Positions 1 through 7,040 of a DNA stretch of 11,154 nucleotides are shown here, piece after piece (position 1 is the stretch's first letter; the number at the start of each line of letters is the position of its first letter). The DNA is from an uncultured Clostridia bacterium (GTDB taxonomy: Bacteria > Bacillota > Clostridia > Lachnospirales > Lachnospiraceae). Made by a program: the position numbers and the translations under genes. The notes beneath the pieces were generated by a model. The model saw only the letters and a list, made by a program, of their open reading frames with translations, was not told the origin of the DNA and searched no databases. The DNA lies in assembly GCA_946623485.1 (NCBI GenBank), contig CAMORF010000033.1, positions 1 through 11,154 on the forward strand, given 5' to 3'.

Positions 1-614
1 TTACGCAGGGAACCTTCCTGACCAGTGTCGGCCTCGCGATCAATGACATGGACAAGGCGATTATCGCTACGGCAAATGGTAAAATATCCGTTTACCAGGG
101 ACTGAGCGGCACCCAGTATGACAAGATCTACCTGATGCTCGGCGCGAATGACCTTGGATACTACCCGTGGGACATGTTCCTTCCGCAGTTCCAGTCCGTG
201 CTGGAGCAGTTCCATGAACTGCAGCCCAAGGCGATCATCTATGTCTGCTCTGTCATCTACGTGGATGAATCCAAGATAGCTCCGGGGTATGAGTACGATA
301 ACAATGACAACGTCCGCACGATCAACGGCTACATCCTGGAAGCCTGTGAAAATCTTTGGTACAGCTATTACCTGAACCTGAATGAGATCTTCTCGAACGG
401 GGCCGGCGGCCTGATCGCAGGTGCCGCGCCGGATGGCATCCACCTCTACCCGGAATATCTGGTGATGATGCTGGATTACCTGAAAACGCACTACATCACC
501 GATGAGACATTTGCGCAGGCGATGGCCGCGCATCCGGATGACATTGCCAATGCCCAGCCGGAGACGGAGGCCGCGAAGAATGACGGCCTGATCGAAGAGG
601 TCAGCGCCGGTTAG
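1..614 (+). CDS. SGNH/GDSL-family hydrolase, C-terminal part (5' end outside window)
   Basis: This is the C-terminal part of an SGNH/GDSL-type hydrolase, a family that cleaves ester bonds in lipids, polysaccharide acetyl groups or other acyl esters. The frame is open from base 3 up to the first in-window ATG at 48, reading TQGTFLTSVGLAIND without a stop, so that ATG is probably internal and the gene begins upstream. Block III (GANDLG, codons 141-158) supplies the oxyanion Asn. Block V (DGIHL, Asp at 432-434 and His at 441-443) supplies the catalytic Asp-His pair. The GDS nucleophile block should lie upstream and cannot be seen. About 60 residues of acidic, Ala/Glu-rich tail follow block V. 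The TAG stop abuts an intergenic repeat and then a strong terminator shared with the convergent lipoprotein gene. The substrate cannot be told from this part; an extracytoplasmic location is plausible but the N-terminus is missing. Confidence 0.85.
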   Translation, partial: TQGTFLTSVGLAINDMDKAIIATANGKISVYQGLSGTQYDKIYLMLGANDLGYYPWDMFLPQFQSVLEQFHELQPKAIIYVCSVIYVDESKIAPGYEYDNNDNVRTINGYILEACENLWYSYYLNLNEIFSNGAGGLIAGAAPDGIHLYPEYLVMMLDYLKTHYITDETFAQAMAAHPDDIANAQPETEAAKNDGLIEEVSAG

Positions 615-705
615 AAGCTGTACGAACGGATGAAAACAAGCAAGACATCGTTATTGCGTGACAGATCCTTAAGAGCTGTACACAGGATGAGCTGAGCATC
701 TGTGA
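614..705 (-). repeat. Intergenic repeat family, copy 1 (plus a truncated second unit)
   Basis: Read on the minus strand, 671-614 begins TAAGGATCTGTC, passes through TCTTGCTTGT and ends ATCCGTTCGTACAGCTTC. It aligns with 2876-2938, sharing both ends and the middle block. The stretch 705-672 (minus) ends CTCATCCTGTGTACAGCTC and looks like the tail of a further unit joined head to tail. The repeat starts at the last base of the SGNH stop codon. I see no ORF in it. Confidence 0.6.
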
Positions 706-712
706 TTTTTAA

Positions 713-758
713 AAAAAGCCCTTCCCGGAATTGGTTCCAATTCCGGGAAGGGCTTTTT
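713..758. terminator. Bidirectional rho-independent terminator
   Basis: The 22-nt arms at 713-734 and 737-758 are perfectly complementary, with a GC-rich core (GCCCTTCCCGG pairing with CCGGGAAGGGC). A T-run closes the plus-strand side and an A-run (T-run on the minus strand) closes the other. It sits between convergent genes and can stop transcription from both the SGNH hydrolase gene (+) and the DUF4358 lipoprotein gene (-). Confidence 0.93.
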
Positions 759-768
759 CCTGCTGTGA

Positions 769-1251
769 TCAGAAGCCTGCATCCTTCAGGATGCTCTCTG
801 CCTTTTCGTAATCATCACACACGCACAGCACTGCATATTTCCCCTTGGTCTTGATGATCGCCTTGTCCAGCTTCGCCGCCTCATCCGCGTTGTAGGTGGA
901 GAACAGTTCCTTCTGGTTCTTCACGCGCATCTTCAGGAGGTCTTCCACTTCCTTGGCGGTCTCCTCATCTTTGCACGAGACGACCACGATCTCATCCGCG
1001 GTGGCGTTCCCGCTCATATATACGCTGCTGATCTCGACCTGTCCGTCCTCAAAGAAGTAGATGCTCCCCAGCATGTCACTCTTTGTCTCCGTAAGCTTGT
1101 CGGTGGTGATGACGGAGGTGTTCAATTCATCCGCCGTCTTTTTCACATCAATCTCCTTGGAGGATCCCCCGGATCCCGAGCACGCTGTCAATGCCAGCGC
1201 GCTGAGCACAACACAGGCTGCAAGTGCAATTCTCTTTACAAACTTTCTCAT
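769..1251 (-). CDS. DUF4358-type lipoprotein
   Basis: A 160-residue predicted lipoprotein. It has a basic N-terminus (MRKFVKR), a hydrophobic stretch and a lipobox LTAC with the lipidated Cys at residue 24, followed by a Gly/Ser-rich linker, so it should be anchored to the outer face of the membrane. The mature part (about residues 33-160) resembles the DUF4358 family common in Clostridia: a VITTDKLTE segment, a short GSIYFF strand, a Glu/Lys-rich helix beginning DEETAKEVEDLL, and a C-terminal KYAVLCVCDDYEKAESIL helix. The molecular function of the family is not known to me. The start is supported by AAGGGG (minus strand) just upstream and by the signal peptide beginning at that Met. It has its own predicted promoter at 1309-1337 and ends at the shared terminator, so it is probably monocistronic. 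The family call is from memory of sequence pattern. Confidence 0.85.
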   Translation of the reverse strand: MRKFVKRIALAACVVLSALALTACSGSGGSSKEIDVKKTADELNTSVITTDKLTETKSDMLGSIYFFEDGQVEISSVYMSGNATADEIVVVSCKDEETAKEVEDLLKMRVKNQKELFSTYNADEAAKLDKAIIKTKGKYAVLCVCDDYEKAESILKDAGF

Positions 1252-1308
1252 CCTATCATCCCCTTATCCGTTAGCCCCTTATCAATAGTGTTTCTGAAAT
1301 ACGTGCCC

Positions 1309-1337
1309 ATCATAGCAAACCATGCCCCAAAAATCAA
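1309..1337 (-). promoter_or_regulatory. Predicted sigma-A promoter of the DUF4358 lipoprotein gene
   Basis: On the minus strand, TTGATT (1337-1332) lies 17 bp from TATGAT (1314-1309), close to the vegetative consensus. Transcription would begin near 1302, giving a leader of about 50 nt. A 6-bp inverted repeat (CCATGC / GCATGG) spans the spacer between the two boxes and could be a regulator site, though that is speculative. Confidence 0.65.
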
Positions 1338-1373
1338 TGCATGGCTCGTTGATTTACAAGCTGAATTTCAAGT

Positions 1374-1406
1374 GTTTTACCGGCGTTTTACCAGCATTTT
1401 ACAGAT
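1374..1406. repeat. Three imperfect 11-bp tandem repeats after the dipeptidase gene
   Basis: The units are GTTTTACCGGC (1374-1384), GTTTTACCAGC (1385-1395) and ATTTTACAGAT (1396-1406). The first two differ at one base and the third is more diverged. The array runs up to the dipeptidase stop codon, where the minus-strand TAAGGATCTGT (1411-1401) matches the start motif of the dispersed repeat family. No convincing terminator hairpin is seen between this point and the lipoprotein promoter. Confidence 0.6.
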
Positions 1407-1408
1407 CC

Positions 1409-2854
1409 TTACCCGCACAGCCTCAGGATCGCGTCGGCCAGGATTTTTGTGCTTTTCATCAGCATGGAGATCTCCATGAACTCATCATCCCCATGCATCC
1501 GGTTGTCCACTTCCGGAACCGAGCATCCAAAGGCAACGCCCCGTTCCAATCCATGCACATAGGTGCCGCCCCCGATCGCGAGGGGTTTCCCCTCCTTCCC
1601 GAAGTATAACGCATAAGACTCCAGGAGCTTCGTAACCAGTTCCGAATCCGCGCTCACATAATGCGCAGGCACCATCGGCCCGTCTTCCATCTCCAGCCCC
1701 GCCTCCTCCAGGCGTGCCTTCACCTTTGCGGTAAGGTTGCTGTCATTGCAGCACAGCGGAGCCCGGCAGTCAAAGCATCCCTTCACACATGCGCCTTCCG
1801 GCGAGGAATCATATTCCAGGATGTCCAAAGACATCGTAAGGCTGCCGCTCTCTTCCTCTGCGTAATCAACGCCCAGCGCTGCCCCGCAATGGTCTCCATG
1901 CGGCCACAGCTGTCCGATCTTTCGCAGCGTCTGTGTGCCTTCATCCTCATCCGAAAGATCGAGATGGCTCAATAACGCAAGAATCAGGGTCGCACTGTTG
2001 ATCCCATCCTGCGGGAAAGCCGCATGCGCGGTATTTCCCCGGACCGTGACAACAAGCTCTTCTCCCTGCCGCTTCCAGGAAAATGCGTCTTCCGCCGCGC
2101 CGGTCTTTGCGGCGGCGCGTGCAAGCTCCTGCTCCGAAGCCCCGGACAAAACCAGGATTCCCCTTCCGGGAACTATATTTGCCGTATCTCCTGCAGCAAT
2201 CCGCACGACACAGGCCTTCCCGTCCCCGCTGCCGGTCCGGCCTTTCATCCCCTTCTTCCAGAAGGTCTTTGACAGCCTCCCCTTTTCTATATTGATCAGG
2301 GGATAATTCGCATCCGGTGAGATCGAATATAAGGCCTCCTGCTCCCGTTCATAATAATATGCCAGATCTTTCGATCCGCTTTCTTCATCAGAACCGCAGA
2401 TCAGACGCACGCCGCCGGCAAGGGGAATTCCCAGTTCCCGGATGCAGCGCATCGCGTATAGCGCGGCAACTGCCGGTCCTTTATCGTCACTGGTTCCCCG
2501 CCCATAGATGCGGTCTCCCTCTACGGAAGGCTCATATGGTTTTGTCTTTGTCCATTCATCTGAAACCGGAACAACATCCAGGTGCGTCAGGATATCAAGC
2601 CTTTTCTCTCCGGTGCCGTCCAGATCACCCGCGACACAATAATTCTCATAATTTGTCGTCCGGAGCCCATACGCATCCATCAAGGACTGCATCGCGCTGA
2701 CTGCCTGAGCCGGCATCCGTCCGAAAGGCATGCCGTCCTCCGGCTCCCCTTTTACGGAAGGAATCCTGACCAGCAGCTTCAGGTCCTCCAGCAACTGTTC
2801 AGAATGGGCATCCACCCATGCGTCTATCTGTTCTTTGTATCTTGGCTGTTCCAT
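1409..2854 (-). CDS. pepV: M20-family metallodipeptidase, PepV/Sapep type
   Basis: A 481-residue cytoplasmic zinc dipeptidase of the M20 family. Enzymes of the PepV/Sapep type hydrolyse dipeptides, including Xaa-His and beta-Ala dipeptides, in peptide nutrition. The metal site is complete: HLDVVP (His91, Asp93), SDDKGP (Asp123), DEESGS (general base Glu157, ligand Glu158), SPDANYP (Asp181) and a C-terminal His in RMHGDDE (about residue 454). The middle third fits the lid/dimerisation region, and GGGTYVHGL (from about residue 428) is typical of this subfamily. Length is usual for PepV, about 470-480 residues. The start is supported by AAAGGA eight bases upstream. The gene lies downstream of rfbC on the same strand, with a 215-bp spacer carrying two repeat copies and no clear terminator, so read-through is possible. 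No secretion signal is seen. The family call is firm; exact substrate range is not readable. Confidence 0.92.
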   Translation of the reverse strand: MEQPRYKEQIDAWVDAHSEQLLEDLKLLVRIPSVKGEPEDGMPFGRMPAQAVSAMQSLMDAYGLRTTNYENYCVAGDLDGTGEKRLDILTHLDVVPVSDEWTKTKPYEPSVEGDRIYGRGTSDDKGPAVAALYAMRCIRELGIPLAGGVRLICGSDEESGSKDLAYYYEREQEALYSISPDANYPLINIEKGRLSKTFWKKGMKGRTGSGDGKACVVRIAAGDTANIVPGRGILVLSGASEQELARAAAKTGAAEDAFSWKRQGEELVVTVRGNTAHAAFPQDGINSATLILALLSHLDLSDEDEGTQTLRKIGQLWPHGDHCGAALGVDYAEEESGSLTMSLDILEYDSSPEGACVKGCFDCRAPLCCNDSNLTAKVKARLEEAGLEMEDGPMVPAHYVSADSELVTKLLESYALYFGKEGKPLAIGGGTYVHGLERGVAFGCSVPEVDNRMHGDDEFMEISMLMKSTKILADAILRLCG

Positions 2855-2875
2855 TTTCCCTATCCTTTTTTTGTC

Positions 2876-2938
2876 TTAGGATCTGTCGCTGAATCACTTA
2901 TACATCTTGCTTGTCCTCTCATCCGATCGCACAGCTTC
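2876..2938 (+). repeat. Intergenic repeat family, copy 2
   Basis: This 63-nt unit runs from TTAGGATCTGTC to ATCCGATCGCACAGCTTC, with TCTTGCTTGTCC in the middle. It is the best match to copy 1 (614-671, inverted). It is followed by AACAAAATCACATAGTTAAGG, which leads directly into copy 3, giving a head-to-tail period of 78 bp. It lies just upstream of the dipeptidase ribosome-binding site. Confidence 0.65.
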
Positions 2939-2953
2939 AACAAAATCACATAG

Positions 2954-3032
2954 TTAAGGATCTGTAGATAAATAACTCATGCATCTGGCTTGTCTTCGCA
3001 TGTATTTGCTGCGTTGTTGTCAGTCGATGTAG
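2954..3032 (+). repeat. Intergenic repeat family, copy 3 (diverged)
   Basis: It begins TTAAGGATCTGTAG and keeps AATAACTCATGCATCT and GGCTTGTC at the positions found in copy 2. The second half differs (GCGTTGTTGTCAGTCGATG), but the unit again ends in AGTTAA. A further AAAGCTGTTC follows at about 3036-3045, so the spacing to the next boundary is also about 79 bp. Together copies 2 and 3 fill most of the rfbC-dipeptidase spacer; I see no promoter or terminator that I can support there. Confidence 0.55.
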
Positions 3033-3069
3033 TTAAAAGCTGTTCAGGCGGAGACATCTCTGCCTTCCG

Positions 3070-3678
3070 TCACATTTCGAAATGGAAAGACTTGGAAAGC
3101 ACCTCCCATTTTGTATCCTTTTCGGAAAGATTCAGCGCAGTCCCATCCTTCAGGTGGTAGTCCCCGGCTTTGGCATTTCCCTGATATGTCCCTTCCAGTT
3201 CCGGCCATTCGATGCCGATGGAAGGATCATTCCATGCCAGTCCGCCCTCATCTCCGGGACGATAAAAATCCGTACATTTGTAACAGAACTCTGCCACATC
3301 AGACAAAACCAGGAAACCATGGGCAAAGCCTTCTGAGATATAAAACTGCTTATGATTCTCCTCGGTCAGTTCTACCCCGTACCATTTCCCGAAAGTACTG
3401 CTCCCGGCTCTGAGGTCCACCGCAACGTCAAAGACGCGGCCCCGGATCACGCGCACCAGTTTTCCCTGGGGATGCTGTTTCTGGAAATGAAGGCCGCGGA
3501 GCACGCCTTTGGAAGAGCAGGACTGATTGTCCTGGACGAACACCATGTCGAGCCCAGCCTCATGCATGTCCTTCTGATTGTAAGTCTCCATAAAATATCC
3601 GCGGCTGTCTCCATGCACCGCCGGCTCAATCACATAAAGTCCCTCAATCGGTGCCTTTGTAACTGTAATCTGTCCCAT
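3070..3678 (-). CDS. rfbC: dTDP-4-dehydrorhamnose 3,5-epimerase
   Basis: RmlC/RfbC, the third step of dTDP-L-rhamnose synthesis, epimerises dTDP-4-keto-6-deoxyglucose at C3 and C5. From Met at 3678 the protein has 202 residues. It shows the cupin-fold signatures of the family: DSRGYFMETY (24-33), RGLHFQ with catalytic His64, QGKLVRVIRGRVFDVAVDLR (71-90), FYISEGFAHGF (112-122), Tyr133, and WNDPSIGIEWP (149-159). I chose 3678 because AGGGAG lies about eight bases upstream and the family begins at the MGQITV-like segment. The in-frame ATG at 3756 would add 26 residues translated from a repeat element and has no homology support. It is the last gene of the rfb cluster, 120 bp after rfbD, and that gap holds a strong imperfect hairpin that may lower its expression. 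Confidence 0.95.
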   Translation of the reverse strand: MGQITVTKAPIEGLYVIEPAVHGDSRGYFMETYNQKDMHEAGLDMVFVQDNQSCSSKGVLRGLHFQKQHPQGKLVRVIRGRVFDVAVDLRAGSSTFGKWYGVELTEENHKQFYISEGFAHGFLVLSDVAEFCYKCTDFYRPGDEGGLAWNDPSIGIEWPELEGTYQGNAKAGDYHLKDGTALNLSEKDTKWEVLSKSFHFEM

Positions 3679-3697
3679 GTATCTGCTCCCTATCTGC

Positions 3698-3778
3698 GAA
3701 GCTGTCCCGAAATAACCTGTACCTCTTGCAATCTGTACCTCTTGCAATCTGTACATGTTATTTCGCGCCAGCTCCTTA
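3698..3778 (-). repeat. Rearranged intergenic repeat with hairpin arms and internal 16-bp tandem repeat
   Basis: On the minus strand it begins TAAGGAGCTGG and ends ACAGCTTC, the ends of the repeat family, but the interior differs. Arms 3700-3722 and 3751-3773 are inverted repeats (19 of 23 positions pair, including perfect CGAAATAAC / GTTATTTCG). Between and overlapping them is CTGTACCTCTTGCAAT, present twice in perfect tandem at 3717-3732 and 3733-3748, then a third CTGTAC. The element fills the rfbD-rfbC gap and would lie in the mRNA just before the rfbC ribosome-binding site. Confidence 0.6.
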
Positions 3779-3798
3779 CCTTATGTATGATTCTTCTT

Positions 3799-4785
3799 TC
3801 AGATCTCAATTTCCCGCAGGAACCGCGCCAGCGCATCCTGCCAGTCGGGAAGGAGGCTGAATCCGTTCTCCGTCAGCTTGCTCTTATCCAGCCTGCTGTT
3901 GAAAGGCCGTTTTGCCTTTGACACACCGTACTCCTTCGTAGAGACAGGGATCAGCTTCAGATGCGCCTCATCATATTCCTCATGTCCCAGAAGCGCCGCC
4001 TGCCGGAAAATCTCCTTCGCAAAATCATACCAGCTGATATATCCTGTCCTGGTGCCCTCCGCTGTAGCTCCGCCTTCCTCGCCGGAAAGCTCCGAATTTG
4101 TCGCATGGTAATAACCATACTTCTCCGTTTCAATCATATCGACAAGAAGCGATGAAAGATCCAGCGTATAGGTCGGGGTACCGATCTGGTCATCTACGAC
4201 GCGCAGCTCATCATGGTTCTTCCCGACATTCAGCATGGTCCGGATGAAGTTCTTGCCATTCCTGCCAAACACCCAGGCGATCCGCACAATAAAATACCGG
4301 TCTGTCGCGGAAGCGACCGCCTTCTCCCCGTCCAGCTTTGTCTGTCCGTACACATTCAGCGGCGCGTAGTTCTGATCGTCCGGCTTCCATGGCCTCGTTC
4401 CGGTTCCGTCAAAAACATAATCCGTGGACAGATAGACAATCTTCGATCCGACAGACGCCGCAGCCTCCGCGATATTCCGCGTACCGTCAACATTGACTGC
4501 CTTCACCTTCTGAACCTTGTCCGCATCCTCCGCAAGATCCACCGCCGTCCATGCGGCGCAGTGAACGATGACATCCGGAGCAAGATCCTTTACAGCGGAT
4601 CTGACCGCCTGGCGGTCAGTGATGTCAAGACTGACATACGGCATGACGGTAACGGCGGAACCATCCTGAATCCCGGCATATTCCGGCGCAAGGTCAGTTC
4701 CGGTTCCTTCATATCCCCGTGCGGATAATTCATTCATCACATCGTGGCCAAGCTGCCCGGCCACGCCGGTTACAAGTACCTTCAT
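3799..4785 (-). CDS. rfbD: dTDP-4-dehydrorhamnose reductase
   Basis: RmlD/RfbD catalyses the last step, NAD(P)H-dependent reduction of dTDP-4-keto-L-rhamnose to dTDP-L-rhamnose. It is an extended SDR protein: dinucleotide site TGVAGQLG (residues 6-13), LSTDYVFDG (119-127, Thr121), catalytic Tyr146-x3-Lys150 (YGQTK), and the RmlD-typical RIAWVFGRNGKNF and VVDDQIGTPTYT segments. At 328 residues it is longer than many family members (about 280-300). The extra length seems to lie near residues 31-50 and in a Gly/Glu/Thr-rich insertion near 231-247. Two starts are possible: ATG at 4791 overlaps the rfbB stop as ATGA, while ATG at 4785 lies seven bases after AGAAGG. I prefer 4785, since the same site is only one base from 4791. 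Tight spacing to rfbB indicates co-transcription. Confidence 0.94.
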   Translation of the reverse strand: MKVLVTGVAGQLGHDVMNELSARGYEGTGTDLAPEYAGIQDGSAVTVMPYVSLDITDRQAVRSAVKDLAPDVIVHCAAWTAVDLAEDADKVQKVKAVNVDGTRNIAEAAASVGSKIVYLSTDYVFDGTGTRPWKPDDQNYAPLNVYGQTKLDGEKAVASATDRYFIVRIAWVFGRNGKNFIRTMLNVGKNHDELRVVDDQIGTPTYTLDLSSLLVDMIETEKYGYYHATNSELSGEEGGATAEGTRTGYISWYDFAKEIFRQAALLGHEEYDEAHLKLIPVSTKEYGVSKAKRPFNSRLDKSKLTENGFSLLPDWQDALARFLREIEI

Positions 4786-4787
4786 AC

Positions 4788-5816
4788 TCATACCTTCTTT
4801 CGGTCTCCGTACATTTTCTCATAATAGTTCTGATATTCGCCGGAAATGATCGGCTGCCACCAGTCCTCATGCTCCAGATACCACCGGATGGTCTTCTTGA
4901 TTCCGTCTTCGAACTTTGTCTCCGGAAGCCATCCAAGCTCTTCATGAATTTTGGTCGGATCAATCGCATAGCGCATGTCGTGTCCCTTGCGGTCCTCCAC
5001 ATGGCTGATCAGCGAATGCGGCTTGCCAAGCGCGTCACAGATCATGGTGACGATATCAATGTTTCTCATCTCATTGTGCCCGCCGACATTATAAACCTCC
5101 CCGACGCGCCCCTTGTGGATAATCAGGTCGATTGCGCGGCAATGATCCTCCACATACAGCCAGTCACGGACATTCAGCCCTTCCCCGTATACCGGCAGGC
5201 TCTTGTCATGCAGCGCATTGATGATCATGAGCGGAATCAGCTTCTCCGGGAAATGATATGGCCCATAGTTGTTGCTGCAGCGGGAGATGGAAACCGGCAG
5301 CCCGTAGGTACGGTGATAAGCCAGGACAAACAGATCCGCGGAAGCCTTTGAACTGGAATAGGGGCTTGAGGTATGGATCGGCGTTGTCTCCGTGAAGAAA
5401 AGATCCGGCCGGTCAAGGGGAAGATCCCCGTACACTTCATCCGTTGAAACCTGATGATAACGCGTAATCCCGTATTTCCTGCAGGCATCCATCAGGATGG
5501 TTGTCCCGCGGATATTGGTCTCCAGGAATATGTCCGGGTTCACGATGGATCGATCCACATGGCTCTCCGCCGCAAAATTTACAACCATATCCGGATGCTC
5601 TTCTTCAAACAGGCGGTATACAGCCTCTCTGTCGGTGATGGATTCCTTTACAAACCGGAAGTTCGGATTGTCCATCACCGGGGCAAGGGGACTCAGATTG
5701 CCGGCATAGGTCAGACAGTCCAGGCACACGATTCTGTATTCCGGGTACTTGTCAAGCATGTGAAATATAAAGTTACTGCCGATGAAGCCGGCTCCTCCTG
5801 TTACAATAATCGTCAT
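4788..5816 (-). CDS. rfbB: dTDP-glucose 4,6-dehydratase
   Basis: RmlB/RfbB converts dTDP-glucose to dTDP-4-keto-6-deoxyglucose using tightly bound NAD+, the second step of the rhamnose pathway. It has 342 residues, a normal length. The Rossmann motif TGGAGFIGSN is at 6-15, and FAAESHVDRS follows at 81-90. The active-site triplet Thr125-Asp126-Glu127 lies in VSTDEVYG, Tyr153-x3-Lys157 in SPYSSSK, and substrate-binding SNNYGPYHFPEKLIP at 181-195. GLNVRDWLYVEDH (213-225) and a C-terminal WW-QP segment are also typical. The start at 5816 is fixed by AAGGAG eight to nine bases upstream and by the Rossmann strand (MTIIVTGG). The longer in-frame reading from 5930 adds 38 non-homologous residues. The stop nearly touches rfbD. 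The 158-bp gap from rfbA contains no clear terminator. Confidence 0.97.
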   Translation of the reverse strand: MTIIVTGGAGFIGSNFIFHMLDKYPEYRIVCLDCLTYAGNLSPLAPVMDNPNFRFVKESITDREAVYRLFEEEHPDMVVNFAAESHVDRSIVNPDIFLETNIRGTTILMDACRKYGITRYHQVSTDEVYGDLPLDRPDLFFTETTPIHTSSPYSSSKASADLFVLAYHRTYGLPVSISRCSNNYGPYHFPEKLIPLMIINALHDKSLPVYGEGLNVRDWLYVEDHCRAIDLIIHKGRVGEVYNVGGHNEMRNIDIVTMICDALGKPHSLISHVEDRKGHDMRYAIDPTKIHEELGWLPETKFEDGIKKTIRWYLEHEDWWQPIISGEYQNYYEKMYGDRKKV

Positions 5817-5974
5817 ATCGGTTTCTCCTTCCGCTTTCCCTGAGGTATTTTGCCTGATCCATCCCCGTTCCCCTTCAGCGGATATCGGAAGCGGGCTATG
5901 GAGCCGGATCCTGCCCTGCGATGTCAACAAAAGACAGGAAAATTGCTCAGGTTGATTGTTTTCAGATCCTTATT

Positions 5975-6871
5975 CTACTGGATCACATCCAGGAATTTTC
6001 CATCCAGTACGTCCTTCAGATACTGCCCGTACTGGTTTTTCTTTAATACCTCGTAAGTGCTCAGAACATCCTCCCGGGTAATCCAGCCATTCCGGAACGC
6101 GATCTCCTCCAGGCATGCAATCTTTCTGTGCTCATGCTGTTCGATGGTTTTTACAAAATTCGTGGCATCCACAAGGGATTCGTGTGTCCCTGTGTCAAGC
6201 CAGGTAAAGCCCTGTCCAAGTACCTCGACGTTCAGTGCGCCATTCTCCAGATAGATCCGGTTCAGGTCTGTGATCTCCAGCTCCCCTCTGGCACTTGGCT
6301 TCAGGTTGCGGGCATACTCCACGACACGGTTATCATAGAAGTACAGGCCGGTCACGCAATAATTGCTCCTGGGATGCGCGGGTTTTTCTTCGATGCTCTC
6401 GGCTTTTCCTTCCTTGTTGAAGGAAACGATGCCAAACCGCTCCGGGTCATCCACATAGTATCCGAACACTGTCGCGCCATCCCCGCTCTCGGCATGCTTC
6501 ACGGCAAGCTTCAGGCGGCGCTTTAACCCGTGCCCAAAGAAAATATTATCTCCCAGGATCATGCACGCGGTATCTTCTCCGATAAAATCCGCGCCGATCA
6601 CAAATGCCTGTGCGAGGCCGTCAGGGCTTGGCTGGACCTTGTATGACAGATGGACGCCGAACTGGCGCCCGTCCCCCAGCAGTTCTTCAAACCTCGGGGT
6701 ATCCGCCGGCGTTGATATGATCAGGATATCCCTGATGCCTGCTGTCATTAACACGGACATCGGATAATAGATCATCGGTTTATCATAGATTGGAAGAAGC
6801 TGCTTTGATGTTACCATGGTAAGCGGATACAACCTGGTACCACTGCCTCCTGCCAGTATAATTCCTTTCAT
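5975..6871 (-). CDS. rfbA: Glucose-1-phosphate thymidylyltransferase
   Basis: RmlA/RfbA makes dTDP-glucose from glucose-1-phosphate and dTTP, the first and usually feedback-controlled step of dTDP-L-rhamnose synthesis. It has 298 residues, matching the short family (about 290). Visible signatures are the nucleotide loop [13 protein letters not shown] (6-18), [15 protein letters not shown] (23-37), [11 protein letters not shown] (80-90), the metal-binding Asp108 in ILGDNIFFG, the EEKP motif at 161-164, RGELEITD (195-202) and [11 protein letters not shown] (223-233) with the second metal Asp. I chose Met at 6871, where the family begins (MKGIILAGG). AAGGAG lies about eleven bases upstream, and the ATG at 6904 would place that site inside the coding region. 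It is the first gene of the minus-strand rfb set, with a leader of roughly 190 nt from the predicted promoter. Confidence 0.97.
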   Translation of the reverse strand: MKGIILAGGSGTRLYPLTMVTSKQLLPIYDKPMIYYPMSVLMTAGIRDILIISTPADTPRFEELLGDGRQFGVHLSYKVQPSPDGLAQAFVIGADFIGEDTACMILGDNIFFGHGLKRRLKLAVKHAESGDGATVFGYYVDDPERFGIVSFNKEGKAESIEEKPAHPRSNYCVTGLYFYDNRVVEYARNLKPSARGELEITDLNRIYLENGALNVEVLGQGFTWLDTGTHESLVDATNFVKTIEQHEHRKIACLEEIAFRNGWITREDVLSTYEVLKKNQYGQYLKDVLDGKFLDVIQ

Positions 6872-6933
6872 TTCAGCCAGGACTCCTTTCTTTGCGGGAG
6901 CCACATCTGCTTTCCCGCCTTATCTCTTCACGT

Positions 6934-6957
6934 TCGGTTCTCATGCTCGGTTCTCAT
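6934..6957. repeat. 11-bp direct repeat in the rfbA leader
   Basis: TCGGTTCTCAT occurs at 6934-6944 and 6947-6957 (ATGAGAACCGA on the transcribed minus strand), a period of 13 bp. It lies in the rfb leader about 65 bases before the rfbA start. I find no riboswitch fold that I can support in this leader. A second -10-like box, TATGAT (6988-6983, minus), lies upstream of it without a good -35. Confidence 0.5.
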
Positions 6958-7040
6958 ATTCCGGATTGCTCCAGGCTTTGTTATCATACCCTATTTGCCG
7001 CTCAAACACCAGTCCTGCGTTTCCGATCCCATGGGCATCC

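Noticed and set aside
1661..2953. Several plus-strand reading frames of 100-127 codons opposite the dipeptidase gene
   Set aside because: They lie antisense to a gene with a complete M20 metal site, have Arg/Pro/Cys-rich composition typical of antisense frames, and lack convincing ribosome-binding sites.
2876..3045. CRISPR-like array
   Set aside because: The 78-79 bp units are imperfect along their whole length and lack short identical repeats separated by unique spacers; no cas gene is present.
3679..3756. N-terminal extension of RfbC from the ATG at 3756
   Set aside because: The extra 26 residues are translated from the repeat and hairpin element, and the good ribosome site and family start are at 3678.
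5817..5930. N-terminal extension of RfbB from the ATG at 5930
   Set aside because: It adds 38 residues before the Rossmann motif and would bury a strong Shine-Dalgarno sequence placed correctly for 5816.
5915..5972. Another full copy of the intergenic repeat between rfbA and rfbB
   Set aside because: It starts with TAAGGATCTG on the minus strand right after the rfbA stop, but the rest aligns too poorly with the other copies to call.
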